Translations under genes and position numbers: made by a program
The notes under the pieces: model-generated
The model's database searches: none
What the model saw: only the letters and a program-made list of their open reading frames with translations
Told to the model about the DNA's origin: nothing
Source: Chitinophagaceae bacterium
GTDB taxonomy: Bacteria > Bacteroidota > Bacteroidia > Chitinophagales > Chitinophagaceae
Direction: 5' to 3'
Length of the DNA stretch: 64,000 bases
NCBI GenBank assembly: GCA_028288585.1
Contig: JAQBNL010000017.1
Span: forward strand, 1 to 64,000
Part shown: in pieces, positions 27,241 to 35,816 of the stretch
Layout of the letters: each line of letters begins with the position of its first letter
Numbering within the stretch: the stretch's first letter is position 1

Positions 27241-27864
27241 ATGCAGGATAAAAAAGAAACAGCCCGGTTAGAGGCATTCAGTGATGGTGTATTTGCAATA
27301 GCCATAACCTTACTGGTACTGGAAATAAAAGTGCCCGAGCTTTCATCTGTTCATTCAGTTAACGATTTGTGGCGGGAGTTGTTTCACCTGTGGCCATCTT
27401 ACTTTGCTTTTGTTTACAGCTTTGGCACCATACTTATCATGTGGCTCAATCATCACCATATGTTTAACATGATAACAAAAACCACTGCAAGGTTTATGTA
27501 TGCCAACGGCTTCCTGTTGCTTACCATAACGCTAATACCTTTTCTTACGGCGCTGCTGGCGCAATACATCACCACAGATTACAATAAACCCGCCGTGGTA
27601 TTTTTTTGTTTTGGCAATGTGCTAAACAGTGTTGCCTTTCTTATTTGTAACTACACGTTTTTAAAGCCTATACGTTTACTGGATAAAGCGCTTGATCCTA
27701 AAAAAATTGCAAGTTCATTGCGGGCAACATGGATGGGTACTTTTATTTATGCAGGCACAACCCTTCTTGCTTTTTGGTTACCTGTAACAGCATTAATAAT
27801 AAATTCCTCGTTATGGGTTTTATGGATCACGCTGTCGTTAAGAAATTATTATGGAGATAAATAA
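27241..27864 (+). CDS. TMEM175-like (DUF1211) membrane channel
   Basis: 207 residues from the ATG at 27241; an upstream in-frame ATG at 27157 adds an unconserved stretch. The N-terminal helix carries the family signature R(x3)FSD (Arg9, Phe13-Ser14-Asp15, in RLEAFSDGVFAIA), and six transmembrane helices follow, including MWLNHHHMF. Bacterial TMEM175 proteins are tetrameric potassium-permeable channels. Nothing nearby suggests a pathway link; it follows the invertase without a visible terminator. Confidence 0.85.
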   Translation: MQDKKETARLEAFSDGVFAIAITLLVLEIKVPELSSVHSVNDLWRELFHLWPSYFAFVYSFGTILIMWLNHHHMFNMITKTTARFMYANGFLLLTITLIPFLTALLAQYITTDYNKPAVVFFCFGNVLNSVAFLICNYTFLKPIRLLDKALDPKKIASSLRATWMGTFIYAGTTLLAFWLPVTALIINSSLWVLWITLSLRNYYGDK

Positions 27865-28091
27865 AATAAATCCATTCTTACCTCTAACACTGCAACCCAT
27901 GGTAAAAACTGAACACAGGTTCTTTAACCAGGTAATTAAACATTTGAACAGCATACATAATTCAGCCACCCTTCGCCAGGCTCAGGATGACAAACTGTAG
28001 TTCTTAGCATTAAATACAGTTTGCTTCTCAGCATAACAATTCGTCTTGTCATTCTGACGAAGGAAGACTCTATATTTTTTGCCCCCGTAGG

Positions 28092-28169
28092 AATTGTGCA
28101 AGCGGCACTTGCACAATTGGAGTTTGCTTGGATGTATTAGGCATTTGTGCAACAGACGGTTGCACAAAT
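28092..28169. repeat. Two related perfect hairpins (TTGTGCAA arms)
   Basis: Each has 11-bp perfect arms and a 5-base loop. They share the core TTGTGCAA but have different loops and arm ends, and are separated by 24 bases. Neither has a T-tract, so they are palindromic repeats rather than terminators. Confidence 0.8.
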
Positions 28170-28222
28170 TCAGGATAGGCATCAGCAAAAACTTTCTCTA
28201 ACATACTCCACCATCTTCCCCC

Positions 28223-28378
28223 ACTCCAATAAACATTATTTTTGCCGCCGTCATGGCGAAGGAAAAAACGGCAATAAATATAAAATTGAAACAGCTTGCT
28301 GGTGAGCTGGAAGGTGAACTGCATTACAGCCGCACCATGCGTATCTTATATGCCACCGATGCTTCTGTTAAATTCTAA
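28223..28378 (+). pseudogene. Truncated 5' copy of the FAD/Fe-S oxidoreductase gene
   Basis: 28223-28362 aligns without gaps to 29592-29731 (constant offset 1369), including the -7 element TATTTTTG, the 8-base spacer and the ATG. About 13 mismatches occur across the 110 coding bases, mostly at third positions. The copy at 28253 reads MAKEKTAINIKLKQLAGE and so on for 41 residues, then loses similarity and stops at 28378. It looks like the remnant of a paralogue or partial duplication rather than a fresh copy. Whether the 41-codon frame is translated is unknown. Confidence 0.8.
28237..28244 (+). promoter_or_regulatory. -7 element retained in the truncated copy
   Basis: TATTTTTG, identical in sequence and distance to ATG to that of the intact gene at 29606-29613. 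Confidence 0.4.
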
Positions 28379-28499
28379 TTTTGCTTTAGAAGTACGCCAC
28401 GAAATCAAGTTTTGCTTAATTGTAAAAGAGCGGCGTCACACCGATGCTACTACGGCGTTAATATGGAATTACTAAGCTTCTTTCAGGCTTTACTTTGTT

Positions 28500-29027
28500 T
28501 TAATAACTCACATAAAACACACCATTAGACAATGTAGTTTTTACCGGCGCACCACCGGAAATATTAGGACCAATAAGCTCTCCGGAGAAGGTTCCTTTTA
28601 CAGATGAGGAACTAATGTCGGTAATGGTAATTGTTACCGGGTTTGATGTACTTCTGAAGTTTAAATAATCAGTTCCTGATCCAAAAAAGAGGTCGAAGAA
28701 GTAATCGATTTGTACCAAAGGATTGCCCGATCCGTTTTCAACATAGGTTCCGGTTGTTATTGCAGTACCCCTTACAATGTTTATGGTAAGGCTGGTTGCA
28801 GAAGTAGCGGGATCTTTTTTATTTCCAAAAATCTTAATTCCATAACCGCCTGTTACGGGTAATACAGAGGCTTTTGCTCCCACATTAAAAGTAGTTGCAG
28901 TACCATCAATGGAAACAGAGATAGTGCCTATACCAACATTAGTATTTGCTCCGTCTTTTTTGCAGGACGTAAAACCAAATGATAAAAGGATTACAATACG
29001 AATAATGTTTTTAGTTTGTATAAACAT
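28500..29027 (-). CDS. Lipoprotein, unknown function
   Basis: 175 residues with a signal peptide and lipobox at Cys22 (FTSCKKD), followed by a strand-rich domain with many Thr/Ser/Gly residues (SVSIDGTATTFNVGA, TITDISSSSVKGTFSGEL). Such small beta-rich lipoproteins with a TFSGEL-like segment are frequent in Bacteroidota genomes, commonly left as hypothetical. It is an island between two repeat-rich gaps and has no operon partner. Confidence 0.65.
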   Translation of the reverse strand: MFIQTKNIIRIVILLSFGFTSCKKDGANTNVGIGTISVSIDGTATTFNVGAKASVLPVTGGYGIKIFGNKKDPATSATSLTINIVRGTAITTGTYVENGSGNPLVQIDYFFDLFFGSGTDYLNFRSTSNPVTITITDISSSSVKGTFSGELIGPNISGGAPVKTTLSNGVFYVSY

Positions 29028-29591
29028 GACTGAAAGATTTAGAAGTCAAAGATTATAAAACCTTGAGCCTTTCCATGGCGATTGCTACCAATATAGGGAA
29101 AAAGATTGGCAATATTTGGTTATTGTAAAATCTTACTAATGAATTTTAGTAATTACTCTGTGTCCCGGCGGAGTCTTCATACCGGGCTTAGAGGCAAGGC
29201 CATGAGACCCCGATGAATAATGATCTTCCAAAATCGGGGTCTCAACCTAACGCACATAACCTTTTTGAAGACCCCGCTTAGAAACTTTGGATTGATAAAT
29301 AACTGCAAAATAAAATTGCCGGGGAGATTTAGTTTATGAACAGGCTATAGTATTATTTATTAAAACTTGCGACTAAATATATTGTGAACACACTTACAGA
29401 CTTCCGTCTTTGCGAGGAGGCACGACGAAGCAATCTCATACTAGCCTTCCCCTTTTATAAAACTGTAAAGGCGTAGTAACTTCTATTCAAAATTTGCTTC
29501 TTATACCCGTTACTGTATTATAAGATTGCTTCGTCGTCGTGCCTCCTCCTCGCAAAGACGTGGCGATTAACAGGCTCGCTGTCTTTCTCCA
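29028..29591. repeat. Repeat-rich intergenic region without a gene
   Basis: No coding frame is supported. A perfect 11-bp inverted repeat GAGACCCCGAT at 29204-29214 pairs with 29233-29243. A long REP-like inverted pair lies at 29406-29436 and 29523-29559. The rest is unremarkable AT-rich sequence. The promoter of the FAD/Fe-S oxidoreductase lies at the right edge. Confidence 0.7.
29406..29559. repeat. REP-like inverted pair with triplet expansions
   Basis: The left copy 29406-29436 contains TTTGCGAGGAGGCACGACG. The right copy 29523-29559 is its reverse complement except that two triplets are repeated once more (CGTCGTCG and CCTCCTCCTC). G/C-rich palindromes of this kind (ending AGCAATCT) are common in Bacteroidota intergenic DNA. 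Confidence 0.8.
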
Positions 29592-29605
29592 ACTCCAATA
29601 AACAT

Positions 29606-29613
29606 TATTTTTG
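29606..29613 (+). promoter_or_regulatory. -7 element of the FAD/Fe-S oxidoreductase gene
   Basis: TATTTTTG (TAnnTTTG) 8 bases before the ATG, implying a very short leader. A -33 TTTG is not exact; TTTC occurs at about the right distance. Confidence 0.5.
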
Positions 29614-29621
29614 CCGCCGTT

Positions 29622-32570
29622 ATGGCGAAGGAAAAATCAACAATGAATATAAAGTTGCAACAGCTGGCCGGAGAGCTGGAAGGCGAACTGCATTACGACC
29701 GTACCATGCGTATCTTATATGCCACCGATGCATCGGCCTACCGCGAAATGCCGCTGGCTGTTGCACTGCCAAAGAGTGTTGATGATATTAAAAAACTAAT
29801 TGCCTTTGCCCATGAAGAGAAAACTTCGCTTATACCAAGAACAGCCGGAACGTCGCTGGCAGGGCAGGTTGTAGGGAATGGTATCATTGTAGACGTATCA
29901 AAATATTTTACAAAAATTATTGAGCTTAATACCGAAGAAGGATGGGTACGGGTGCAGCCCGGTGTTATCCGTGATGAGCTGAACATGTATTTGCAACCGT
30001 ATGGTTTATTTTTTGGCCCGGAAACTTCTACCGCCAACCGTGCCATGATCGGCGGCATGGTAGGCAATAACAGCTGCGGCTCCAACTCTGTTGTATACCG
30101 CAGCACACGTGAGCATTTGCTAAATGTAAAAGCATTGCTGAGTGATGGCAGCGAAGTGGAATTTAAAAACATGGGCATTGAAGATTTTCACAACAGGTGT
30201 GAAGGTGAAACACTGGAAGCAAATATTTACAGAACCGTCCGCAGCCTGCTGAGCAATTATGATAACCAGGCAGAGATAAGAAAAGAATTTCCAAAAAAAA
30301 CGGTGGAGCGCCGCAATACAGGATACGCTGTAGATGTACTGCTGGATGCAGCGCCTTTCACCGCCGGCGGGCCGGATTTTAATTTTTGCAAACTCATCGC
30401 CGGCTCAGAAGGTACACTCGCTTTTATAACAGAGATAAAACTGAATGTTGTTCCGCTGCCGCCAAAGGAAATGGGTTTGCTGTGTGTGCATTTCAATAGT
30501 ATTGACGAGGCATTGCGGGCAAACATCATTGCATTGCAATATCATCCCGGCGCCAGCGAACTGATAGATCATTATATTCTTGAATGCACAAAGAACAATA
30601 TTGAACAAAAGCGAAACCGCTTTTTTGTCCAGGGCGATCCGGGCGCTATCCTCGTTATTGAATTTTCAAGAAGCACACGTGAAGAAGTTATTGAAATAGC
30701 CACGAAGGTTGAAGCGGATATGAGAGCCGCTGGTTTGGGATATCATTTTCCATTGTTGTTTGGTGATGATTCCAAAAAAATATGGACACTCCGCAAAGCC
30801 GGCCTGGGCCTGCTAAGCAACCTGCCCGGCGACAGCAAAGCGGTTCCTGTAATTGAAGACACGGCCGTTGATGTACACGACCTGCCGGCATACATCCGCG
30901 ACTTTAATGAAATTCTTAAAAAACATGATCTGTATTCCGTGCATTATGCACATGCAGGCTCGGGTGAAATTCATTTACGCCCCATCATCAATTTAAAAAC
31001 AGAAGAAGGCAACAGGTTGTTTAGAACCATTGCAGAAGAAATTGCAACGCTGGTAAAAAAATACAATGGTTCCTTAAGCGGTGAGCATGGCGATGGAAGA
31101 CTGCGTGGTGAGTTCATTAAACAAATGGTGGGAGAAAAAAATTATTTACTGCTGCAACAGATCAAACGAACATGGGACCCGGAAAATATTTTCAACCCAA
31201 ATAAAATTGTTGACACACCGCCGATGAATACTATGCTGCGGTACACTCCCGGCCAGCATACACCGGCATTCAAAACTGTTTTTCGTTTTCACAACCAGGA
31301 TATTTTGCAACATGCCGAGCAGTGCAATGGCTCAGGTGATTGCCGCAAAACAGAATTGTCGGGAGGAACGATGTGCCCTTCATTTATGGCCACACGAAAT
31401 GAAAAAGATACAACAAGGGCAAGGGCTAACATCCTTCGTGAGTTCTTAACCAACTCCCAAAAGATGAACCGCTTTGATCATGAAGAAATACTGGATGTGA
31501 TGGACCTGTGCCTGAGCTGCAAAGGTTGTAAATCAGAATGTCCATCCAATGTTGATGTGGCAAAACTGAAAGCGGAATTTTTACAGCAGTATTATGATGC
31601 CAATGGTGTTCCCTTCCGCAGCAGGCTCATTGGTAATTTTAGTAACTCTGCAAAGCTTGGATCAAAGTTTCCTGCTTTCTATAATTTTATGATGACGACA
31701 CCCGGCATAAGTGATATGGTAAAAAGAGCATCAGGGTTTGCAGTAAAACGTAGTATGCCTGCTATGTATAAAACGACACTGAGAAAGTGGCATGAAAAAC
31801 ATAAACCGGAAGTTAAAAACGTTAAACCAGTTTACCTTTTCTGTGATGAGTTTACGAATTACAACGATACAGAGATAGGGATAAAAGCAATTTTACTTTT
31901 AGAGAAACTGGGGTACGAAGTAATTATCCCGGAGCATGAAGAAAGCGGGCGGGCATGGCTTTCAAAAGGATTGTTGCGCAAGGCCAAGAAGATCGCCAAT
32001 AAAAATATTGCATTGCTCGGTCCTTTGATAAATGCAGATACACCATTGATCGGTATTGAGCCATCAGCCATTCTTACCTTTCGTGATGAATATATTGACC
32101 TTGCAGATGATGACCAGTTGGAAGCGGCAAAAAATTTAGCAGCCAATGTTTTTATGATAGATGAATTTATTGCTTCGGAAATTGAAAAAGGAAATATCAC
32201 AAAAGAACAATTCACCAAAGAAAAAAGGAATATACAACTGCACGGCCATTGCCAGCAGAAGGCATTGTCATCTGTTCTTCATACTAAAAAAATATTATCG
32301 CTGCCGGAAAATTATAGTGTTGATGTGATCCCTTCCGGCTGCTGTGGTATGGCGGGTTCATTTGGTTATGAAAAAGAGCATTATGAATTATCAATGAAGA
32401 TCGGTGAGCTGGTTTTATTTCCTTCCGTTCGCCATCATGCGGATAGCATCATAGCTGCGCCGGGCACCAGTTGCAGGCACCAGGTAAAAGATGGAACGGG
32501 GAGGAAGGCTTTGCATCCTGTGGAGATTTTGTGGGAGGCTGCCTCACCCACCTTACTCCCTCTCCAATAG
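29622..32570 (+). CDS. FAD-linked oxidase fused to Fe-S (GlcF-like) domain
   Basis: 982 residues. An N-terminal FAD-binding PCMH domain (PRTAGTSLAGQVVGNGIIVD near residue 70; PETSTANRAMIGGMVGNNSCG) is followed by the FAD-oxidase C-terminal domain (HAHAGSGEIHLRP, GSLSGEHGDGRLRGEF). Then come ferredoxin-type cysteines (CNGSGDCRKTE near 568; CLSCKGCKSECPS near 629-641) and a CCG-type module (SGCCGMAGSFG near 905). This is the single-chain D-lactate/glycolate (2-hydroxyacid) dehydrogenase arrangement that passes electrons to the respiratory chain. The exact substrate is unassigned. The last residues are encoded inside a hairpin repeat. Confidence 0.88.
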   Translation: MAKEKSTMNIKLQQLAGELEGELHYDRTMRILYATDASAYREMPLAVALPKSVDDIKKLIAFAHEEKTSLIPRTAGTSLAGQVVGNGIIVDVSKYFTKIIELNTEEGWVRVQPGVIRDELNMYLQPYGLFFGPETSTANRAMIGGMVGNNSCGSNSVVYRSTREHLLNVKALLSDGSEVEFKNMGIEDFHNRCEGETLEANIYRTVRSLLSNYDNQAEIRKEFPKKTVERRNTGYAVDVLLDAAPFTAGGPDFNFCKLIAGSEGTLAFITEIKLNVVPLPPKEMGLLCVHFNSIDEALRANIIALQYHPGASELIDHYILECTKNNIEQKRNRFFVQGDPGAILVIEFSRSTREEVIEIATKVEADMRAAGLGYHFPLLFGDDSKKIWTLRKAGLGLLSNLPGDSKAVPVIEDTAVDVHDLPAYIRDFNEILKKHDLYSVHYAHAGSGEIHLRPIINLKTEEGNRLFRTIAEEIATLVKKYNGSLSGEHGDGRLRGEFIKQMVGEKNYLLLQQIKRTWDPENIFNPNKIVDTPPMNTMLRYTPGQHTPAFKTVFRFHNQDILQHAEQCNGSGDCRKTELSGGTMCPSFMATRNEKDTTRARANILREFLTNSQKMNRFDHEEILDVMDLCLSCKGCKSECPSNVDVAKLKAEFLQQYYDANGVPFRSRLIGNFSNSAKLGSKFPAFYNFMMTTPGISDMVKRASGFAVKRSMPAMYKTTLRKWHEKHKPEVKNVKPVYLFCDEFTNYNDTEIGIKAILLLEKLGYEVIIPEHEESGRAWLSKGLLRKAKKIANKNIALLGPLINADTPLIGIEPSAILTFRDEYIDLADDDQLEAAKNLAANVFMIDEFIASEIEKGNITKEQFTKEKRNIQLHGHCQQKALSSVLHTKKILSLPENYSVDVIPSGCCGMAGSFGYEKEHYELSMKIGELVLFPSVRHHADSIIAAPGTSCRHQVKDGTGRKALHPVEILWEAASPTLLPLQ

Positions 32571-32578
32571 AGAGGGAG
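32556..32578. repeat. Hairpin containing the oxidoreductase stop codon
   Basis: Perfect 9-bp stem CTCCCTCTC / GAGAGGGAG with loop CAATA; the TAG stop spans loop and stem. There is no T-tract. It resembles widespread C/T-rich palindromic repeats, so the last few residues of the protein are probably derived from the repeat. Confidence 0.65.
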
Positions 32579-32827
32579 CGGCACTTCATCAACAAAATAA
32601 ACCTTATATCTTCCACATCATCGGCATAATCTTTAATCAACAAAGCGGAAGAGCTTAATTATATTCAACAGAATATTTTAGAAGAGATGATGTTTGGAAA
32701 TGTTCTACTGTGGTGCCTCCTCTCCTCCTCCCATCCTCCCACTCTTCATTTTTTAACCGGCCCCATTTGCCTTTTCCGTAGATTAGCATCCGTTTTATAT
32801 CATCTAAACTATAATCAAAAAAAATAC

Positions 32828-34174
32828 ATGAAAAGTAAAATTGTAATCTTCCTGGCGGCATTAGGAATGATAAGCATGAATGCCTTTAGCCAGGGGAATA
32901 AAATTCTCCCCTTTCCTATTCTTCAAAAAAAATTATCCAATGGCTTAAATGTAGTTACCGTTCCGTTCAACAGCCCGGGACTGGCCTCGTTTTACGTGGT
33001 GGTACGGGCAGGCTCAAGAGATGAGGTGGAAGAAGGAAAGACAGGCTTTGCGCACTTCTTTGAACACATGATGTTCCGCGGCACAGAGAAATATTCTCCT
33101 GAAGCATATAATGAAGTTTTAAAATCCATGGGCGCTTCTGCCAATGCAAACACTTCGCTGGACCGCACAATGTATTACATAACAGGTAATGCATCCATGC
33201 TCGAAAAAATGTTCGAGGTGGAAGGTGACCGTTTTCAAAACCTGAAATATAGTGAGCATGATTTTAAAACCGAAGCAGGTGCCGTAAAAGGTGAGTACAC
33301 AAAAAACTCTGCCAATCCTTTTCAGCAGCTGAATGAAAAAACAGTGAGCACTGCATTTGATAAGCATACCTACAAGCATACCACCATGGGTTTTTTTAAA
33401 GATGTAGTGGATATGCCTAACCAGTATGATTACTCAATCACTTTTTTCAACAGGTTTTATCGTCCTGAGTATGCCACCATAATTGTAGTTGGCGATGTGA
33501 AGCAGGCAGATGTGAACCGATATGCAGAAAAATATTTTGGCAGCTGGAAAACCGGGAACTATAAACCCAATATTGAATCAGAACCGCCACAACATGAAAC
33601 AAGGTTTGCCCATGTAAAAACACCCGGCTTCCCCCCTTATGTAAGTCTTAATTATAAAGGCCCTGCATTCTCTGATAAAAACATAGACCTTCCTGCGCTT
33701 AATATTTTATTACGATACCTGTTCTCATCCACGTCCGACCTGTATGAGAAGCTTGTTGTAAAAGAGCAAAAAGCAAGATCCATTTCAGGAGGCGTTAATT
33801 TATCAAGAGATGCAAACCTGATAGGCATAGGCGCTTCCGTGGTTAAGGCTGCCGACATGCAGTACATTAAAGATGAGATGCAAAAAACGCTGGAAGAGGC
33901 AAAAACAAAACCTATTGATCCTAAAAAGCTGGCAGATATAAAATCGTTTCTTAAGTACAGCTTTGCTATGCGGCTCGACAGTCCTGACCAGATAGCAACT
34001 TCTTTAGGGCAGTTTACCTGGCTCTCCGGAAATCCTGAATCGCTTAATAACTATTACGCATTATTTGACAAGGTAACAGCGCAGGATATTTTAAATGTTG
34101 CCAAAAAATATTTTGTACCAGAAACATTAACCATTGCAACCATAGGCCCCGGCGCAACAGGCGGCGTAAAATAA
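32828..34174 (+). CDS. M16 family zinc metallopeptidase (catalytic subunit)
   Basis: 448 residues from the ATG at 32828, which begins a signal peptide (MKSKIVIFLAALG... ending NAFSQ); the longer open frame to 32687 is not conserved. The inverted zinc motif HxxEH is present as His76-Phe-Phe-Glu79-His80, with the downstream glutamate region EAGAVKGEY. It is a one-unit M16B protease exported to the periplasm. The next gene, 22 bases downstream, is an M16 homologue without the zinc motif; such pairs form heterodimers in which only one partner is catalytic. Confidence 0.9.
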   Translation: MKSKIVIFLAALGMISMNAFSQGNKILPFPILQKKLSNGLNVVTVPFNSPGLASFYVVVRAGSRDEVEEGKTGFAHFFEHMMFRGTEKYSPEAYNEVLKSMGASANANTSLDRTMYYITGNASMLEKMFEVEGDRFQNLKYSEHDFKTEAGAVKGEYTKNSANPFQQLNEKTVSTAFDKHTYKHTTMGFFKDVVDMPNQYDYSITFFNRFYRPEYATIIVVGDVKQADVNRYAEKYFGSWKTGNYKPNIESEPPQHETRFAHVKTPGFPPYVSLNYKGPAFSDKNIDLPALNILLRYLFSSTSDLYEKLVVKEQKARSISGGVNLSRDANLIGIGASVVKAADMQYIKDEMQKTLEEAKTKPIDPKKLADIKSFLKYSFAMRLDSPDQIATSLGQFTWLSGNPESLNNYYALFDKVTAQDILNVAKKYFVPETLTIATIGPGATGGVK

Positions 34175-34196
34175 TTTTTAAAAAGAAAAACTCATT

Positions 34197-35747
34197 ATGA
34201 AAAAAATAATAATAGCCATATTTTCTACCTGCTTCCTGCTCATCTCTTATGTAAGCATGTCTCAGCAGGTGATAGAATTAAAGCAGCCGCTTTCAAACAA
34301 AATAATTATTAAGCTGATGTTCCGCAATGGTTCTGTTACTGACCCTGTTGGTAAAGAAGGGCTGACGGAAGCCGTTGCAGACCTTATAGCAGAAGGCGGA
34401 ACAAAAACAATGACCAACAGGCAGATAAGAGAATTTATTTTTCCAATGGCTGCCAACTACAGTTCAAGTGTTGATAAAGAAGTAACCATCTTTACCTTCA
34501 CTGTTCATAAAGATTTTCTCCAAAAATTTTATCCTGTTGTAAAAGGATTGATCCTCACTCCTTCTTTTAAAGAAGAAGATTTTACCCGTATAAAATCGAA
34601 CCAGCAAAATTATGTTGACGAAATTATCAGGGCATCATCAGACGAGGATTACAGTAAGCTTGCTTTGGAAGATCTGTTGTTCCGCGGTACCCGCTACCAG
34701 CACATGGTTTCAGGTACATCTGCCGGTGTAGCCGCAATTACTTTAGATGATATTAAAGCGCATTATAAAAACTTTTTTACAAAAAATAATTTAACCATAG
34801 GCATTGCAGGCGGTTACACTCCTGATTTTTTAGCGCAGTTAAAAAATGACATGGCTCAATTGCCCGCTACCACACCAACATTACCAACAGGCATAAAAGC
34901 AAACACGCCCAATGGTATTGAAGTGGAAATTATTTCAAAGCCTGATGCTTTGGGCTCGGCAATATTTACCGGTGCACCATTGGCAATAACAAGATCAGGC
35001 AATGATTTTGCAGCATTGATGGTTGCCAATTCCTATTTGGGTGAGCACAGGAAAAGTTATGGAAAACTGTATGACAAAATACGCAGTACACGCTCGATGA
35101 ATTATGGCGATTACAGCTACATTGAATGGTACGACAATGGCGGGGGTAATATGTTACCGCAGTCCGGTGTGCCAAGGTTATCCAATTATTTCTCCATGTG
35201 GATACGCCCTGTACAAATTGCAGAAGGATTAAAAAAGCAATACGAAGAGCTAAGTGATATTGAGATCGGCCATGCACAGTTTGCATTGCGGTTAGCCGTA
35301 CGTGAGCTGGATAATCTTATCAATAAAGGATTGTCGCAAAAAGATTTTGAAGTAACACGCCAGTTCCTGCGCAGCTATATTAAATTATATATTCAAACGC
35401 CGGAGAGCCAGTTAGGGTTTTTACTGGACTCAAAATATTACGGCAGGAAAGATTATATAAAAGAGATGGATGCCTTGCTGGCAAAGCTTACGGTGGATGA
35501 TGTTAACCGTGCAGTAAAAAAATACCTGCAAACGCAAAACATGTTTATTACTATTGTTACTGATGACAGTGAGGCCGGTCCTCTTGCAAGGGCATTGGAA
35601 AAAAATACTCCTTCTCCAATGAGTTATTCTAATTTGGTTAGAGAAGGTTTGCCTAAAGCTGTAGTGGATGAAGATGCTGAAATTGCAAAGTATAAGTTGA
35701 ATGTAAAAAAAGTGAAGGTGGTTGATACAAAAGATACTTTTAAATAA
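34197..35747 (+). CDS. M16 family protein lacking the zinc motif (partner subunit)
   Basis: 516 residues with a signal peptide (ending near SMSQQ). The M16 fold is recognisable, but the position of HxxEH reads GLTEAVADLI, so all three key residues are replaced and the protein cannot bind catalytic zinc. The second half includes the M16 substrate-chamber region. As in mitochondrial processing peptidase alpha and bacterial M16B pairs, it probably complements the active subunit encoded immediately upstream. A strong terminator follows. Confidence 0.88.
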   Translation: MKKIIIAIFSTCFLLISYVSMSQQVIELKQPLSNKIIIKLMFRNGSVTDPVGKEGLTEAVADLIAEGGTKTMTNRQIREFIFPMAANYSSSVDKEVTIFTFTVHKDFLQKFYPVVKGLILTPSFKEEDFTRIKSNQQNYVDEIIRASSDEDYSKLALEDLLFRGTRYQHMVSGTSAGVAAITLDDIKAHYKNFFTKNNLTIGIAGGYTPDFLAQLKNDMAQLPATTPTLPTGIKANTPNGIEVEIISKPDALGSAIFTGAPLAITRSGNDFAALMVANSYLGEHRKSYGKLYDKIRSTRSMNYGDYSYIEWYDNGGGNMLPQSGVPRLSNYFSMWIRPVQIAEGLKKQYEELSDIEIGHAQFALRLAVRELDNLINKGLSQKDFEVTRQFLRSYIKLYIQTPESQLGFLLDSKYYGRKDYIKEMDALLAKLTVDDVNRAVKKYLQTQNMFITIVTDDSEAGPLARALEKNTPSPMSYSNLVREGLPKAVVDEDAEIAKYKLNVKKVKVVDTKDTFK

Positions 35748-35765
35748 ACCGTATTAATTTTTATT

Positions 35766-35797
35766 AAAAAGGCAGCCTTAGGTAAGGCTGCCTTTTT
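35766..35797. terminator. Bidirectional terminator between convergent M16 genes
   Basis: A 15-bp perfect stem (AAAAAGGCAGCCTTA and its complement) around GG, with A-tract left and T-tract right. It works for both strands and separates the two convergent M16 units. Confidence 0.92.
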
Positions 35798-35816
35798 TAA
35801 TTACTAAATAAATTTT

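Larger units (their letters stand above)
27865..28252. repeat. Repeat-dense intergenic region with palindromes
   Basis: No protein gene is supported here. CTTCGCCAGGCTCAGGATGA (27971-27990) faces an inverted partner TTGTCATTCTGACGAAGGAA at 28046-28065, a REP-like pair. Two short perfect hairpins follow: 28092-28118 (arms AATTGTGCAAG, loop CGGCA) and 28143-28169 (arms ATTTGTGCAAC, loop AGACG). The region ends at a truncated copy of the 5' end of the downstream FAD/Fe-S oxidoreductase gene. Confidence 0.75.
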
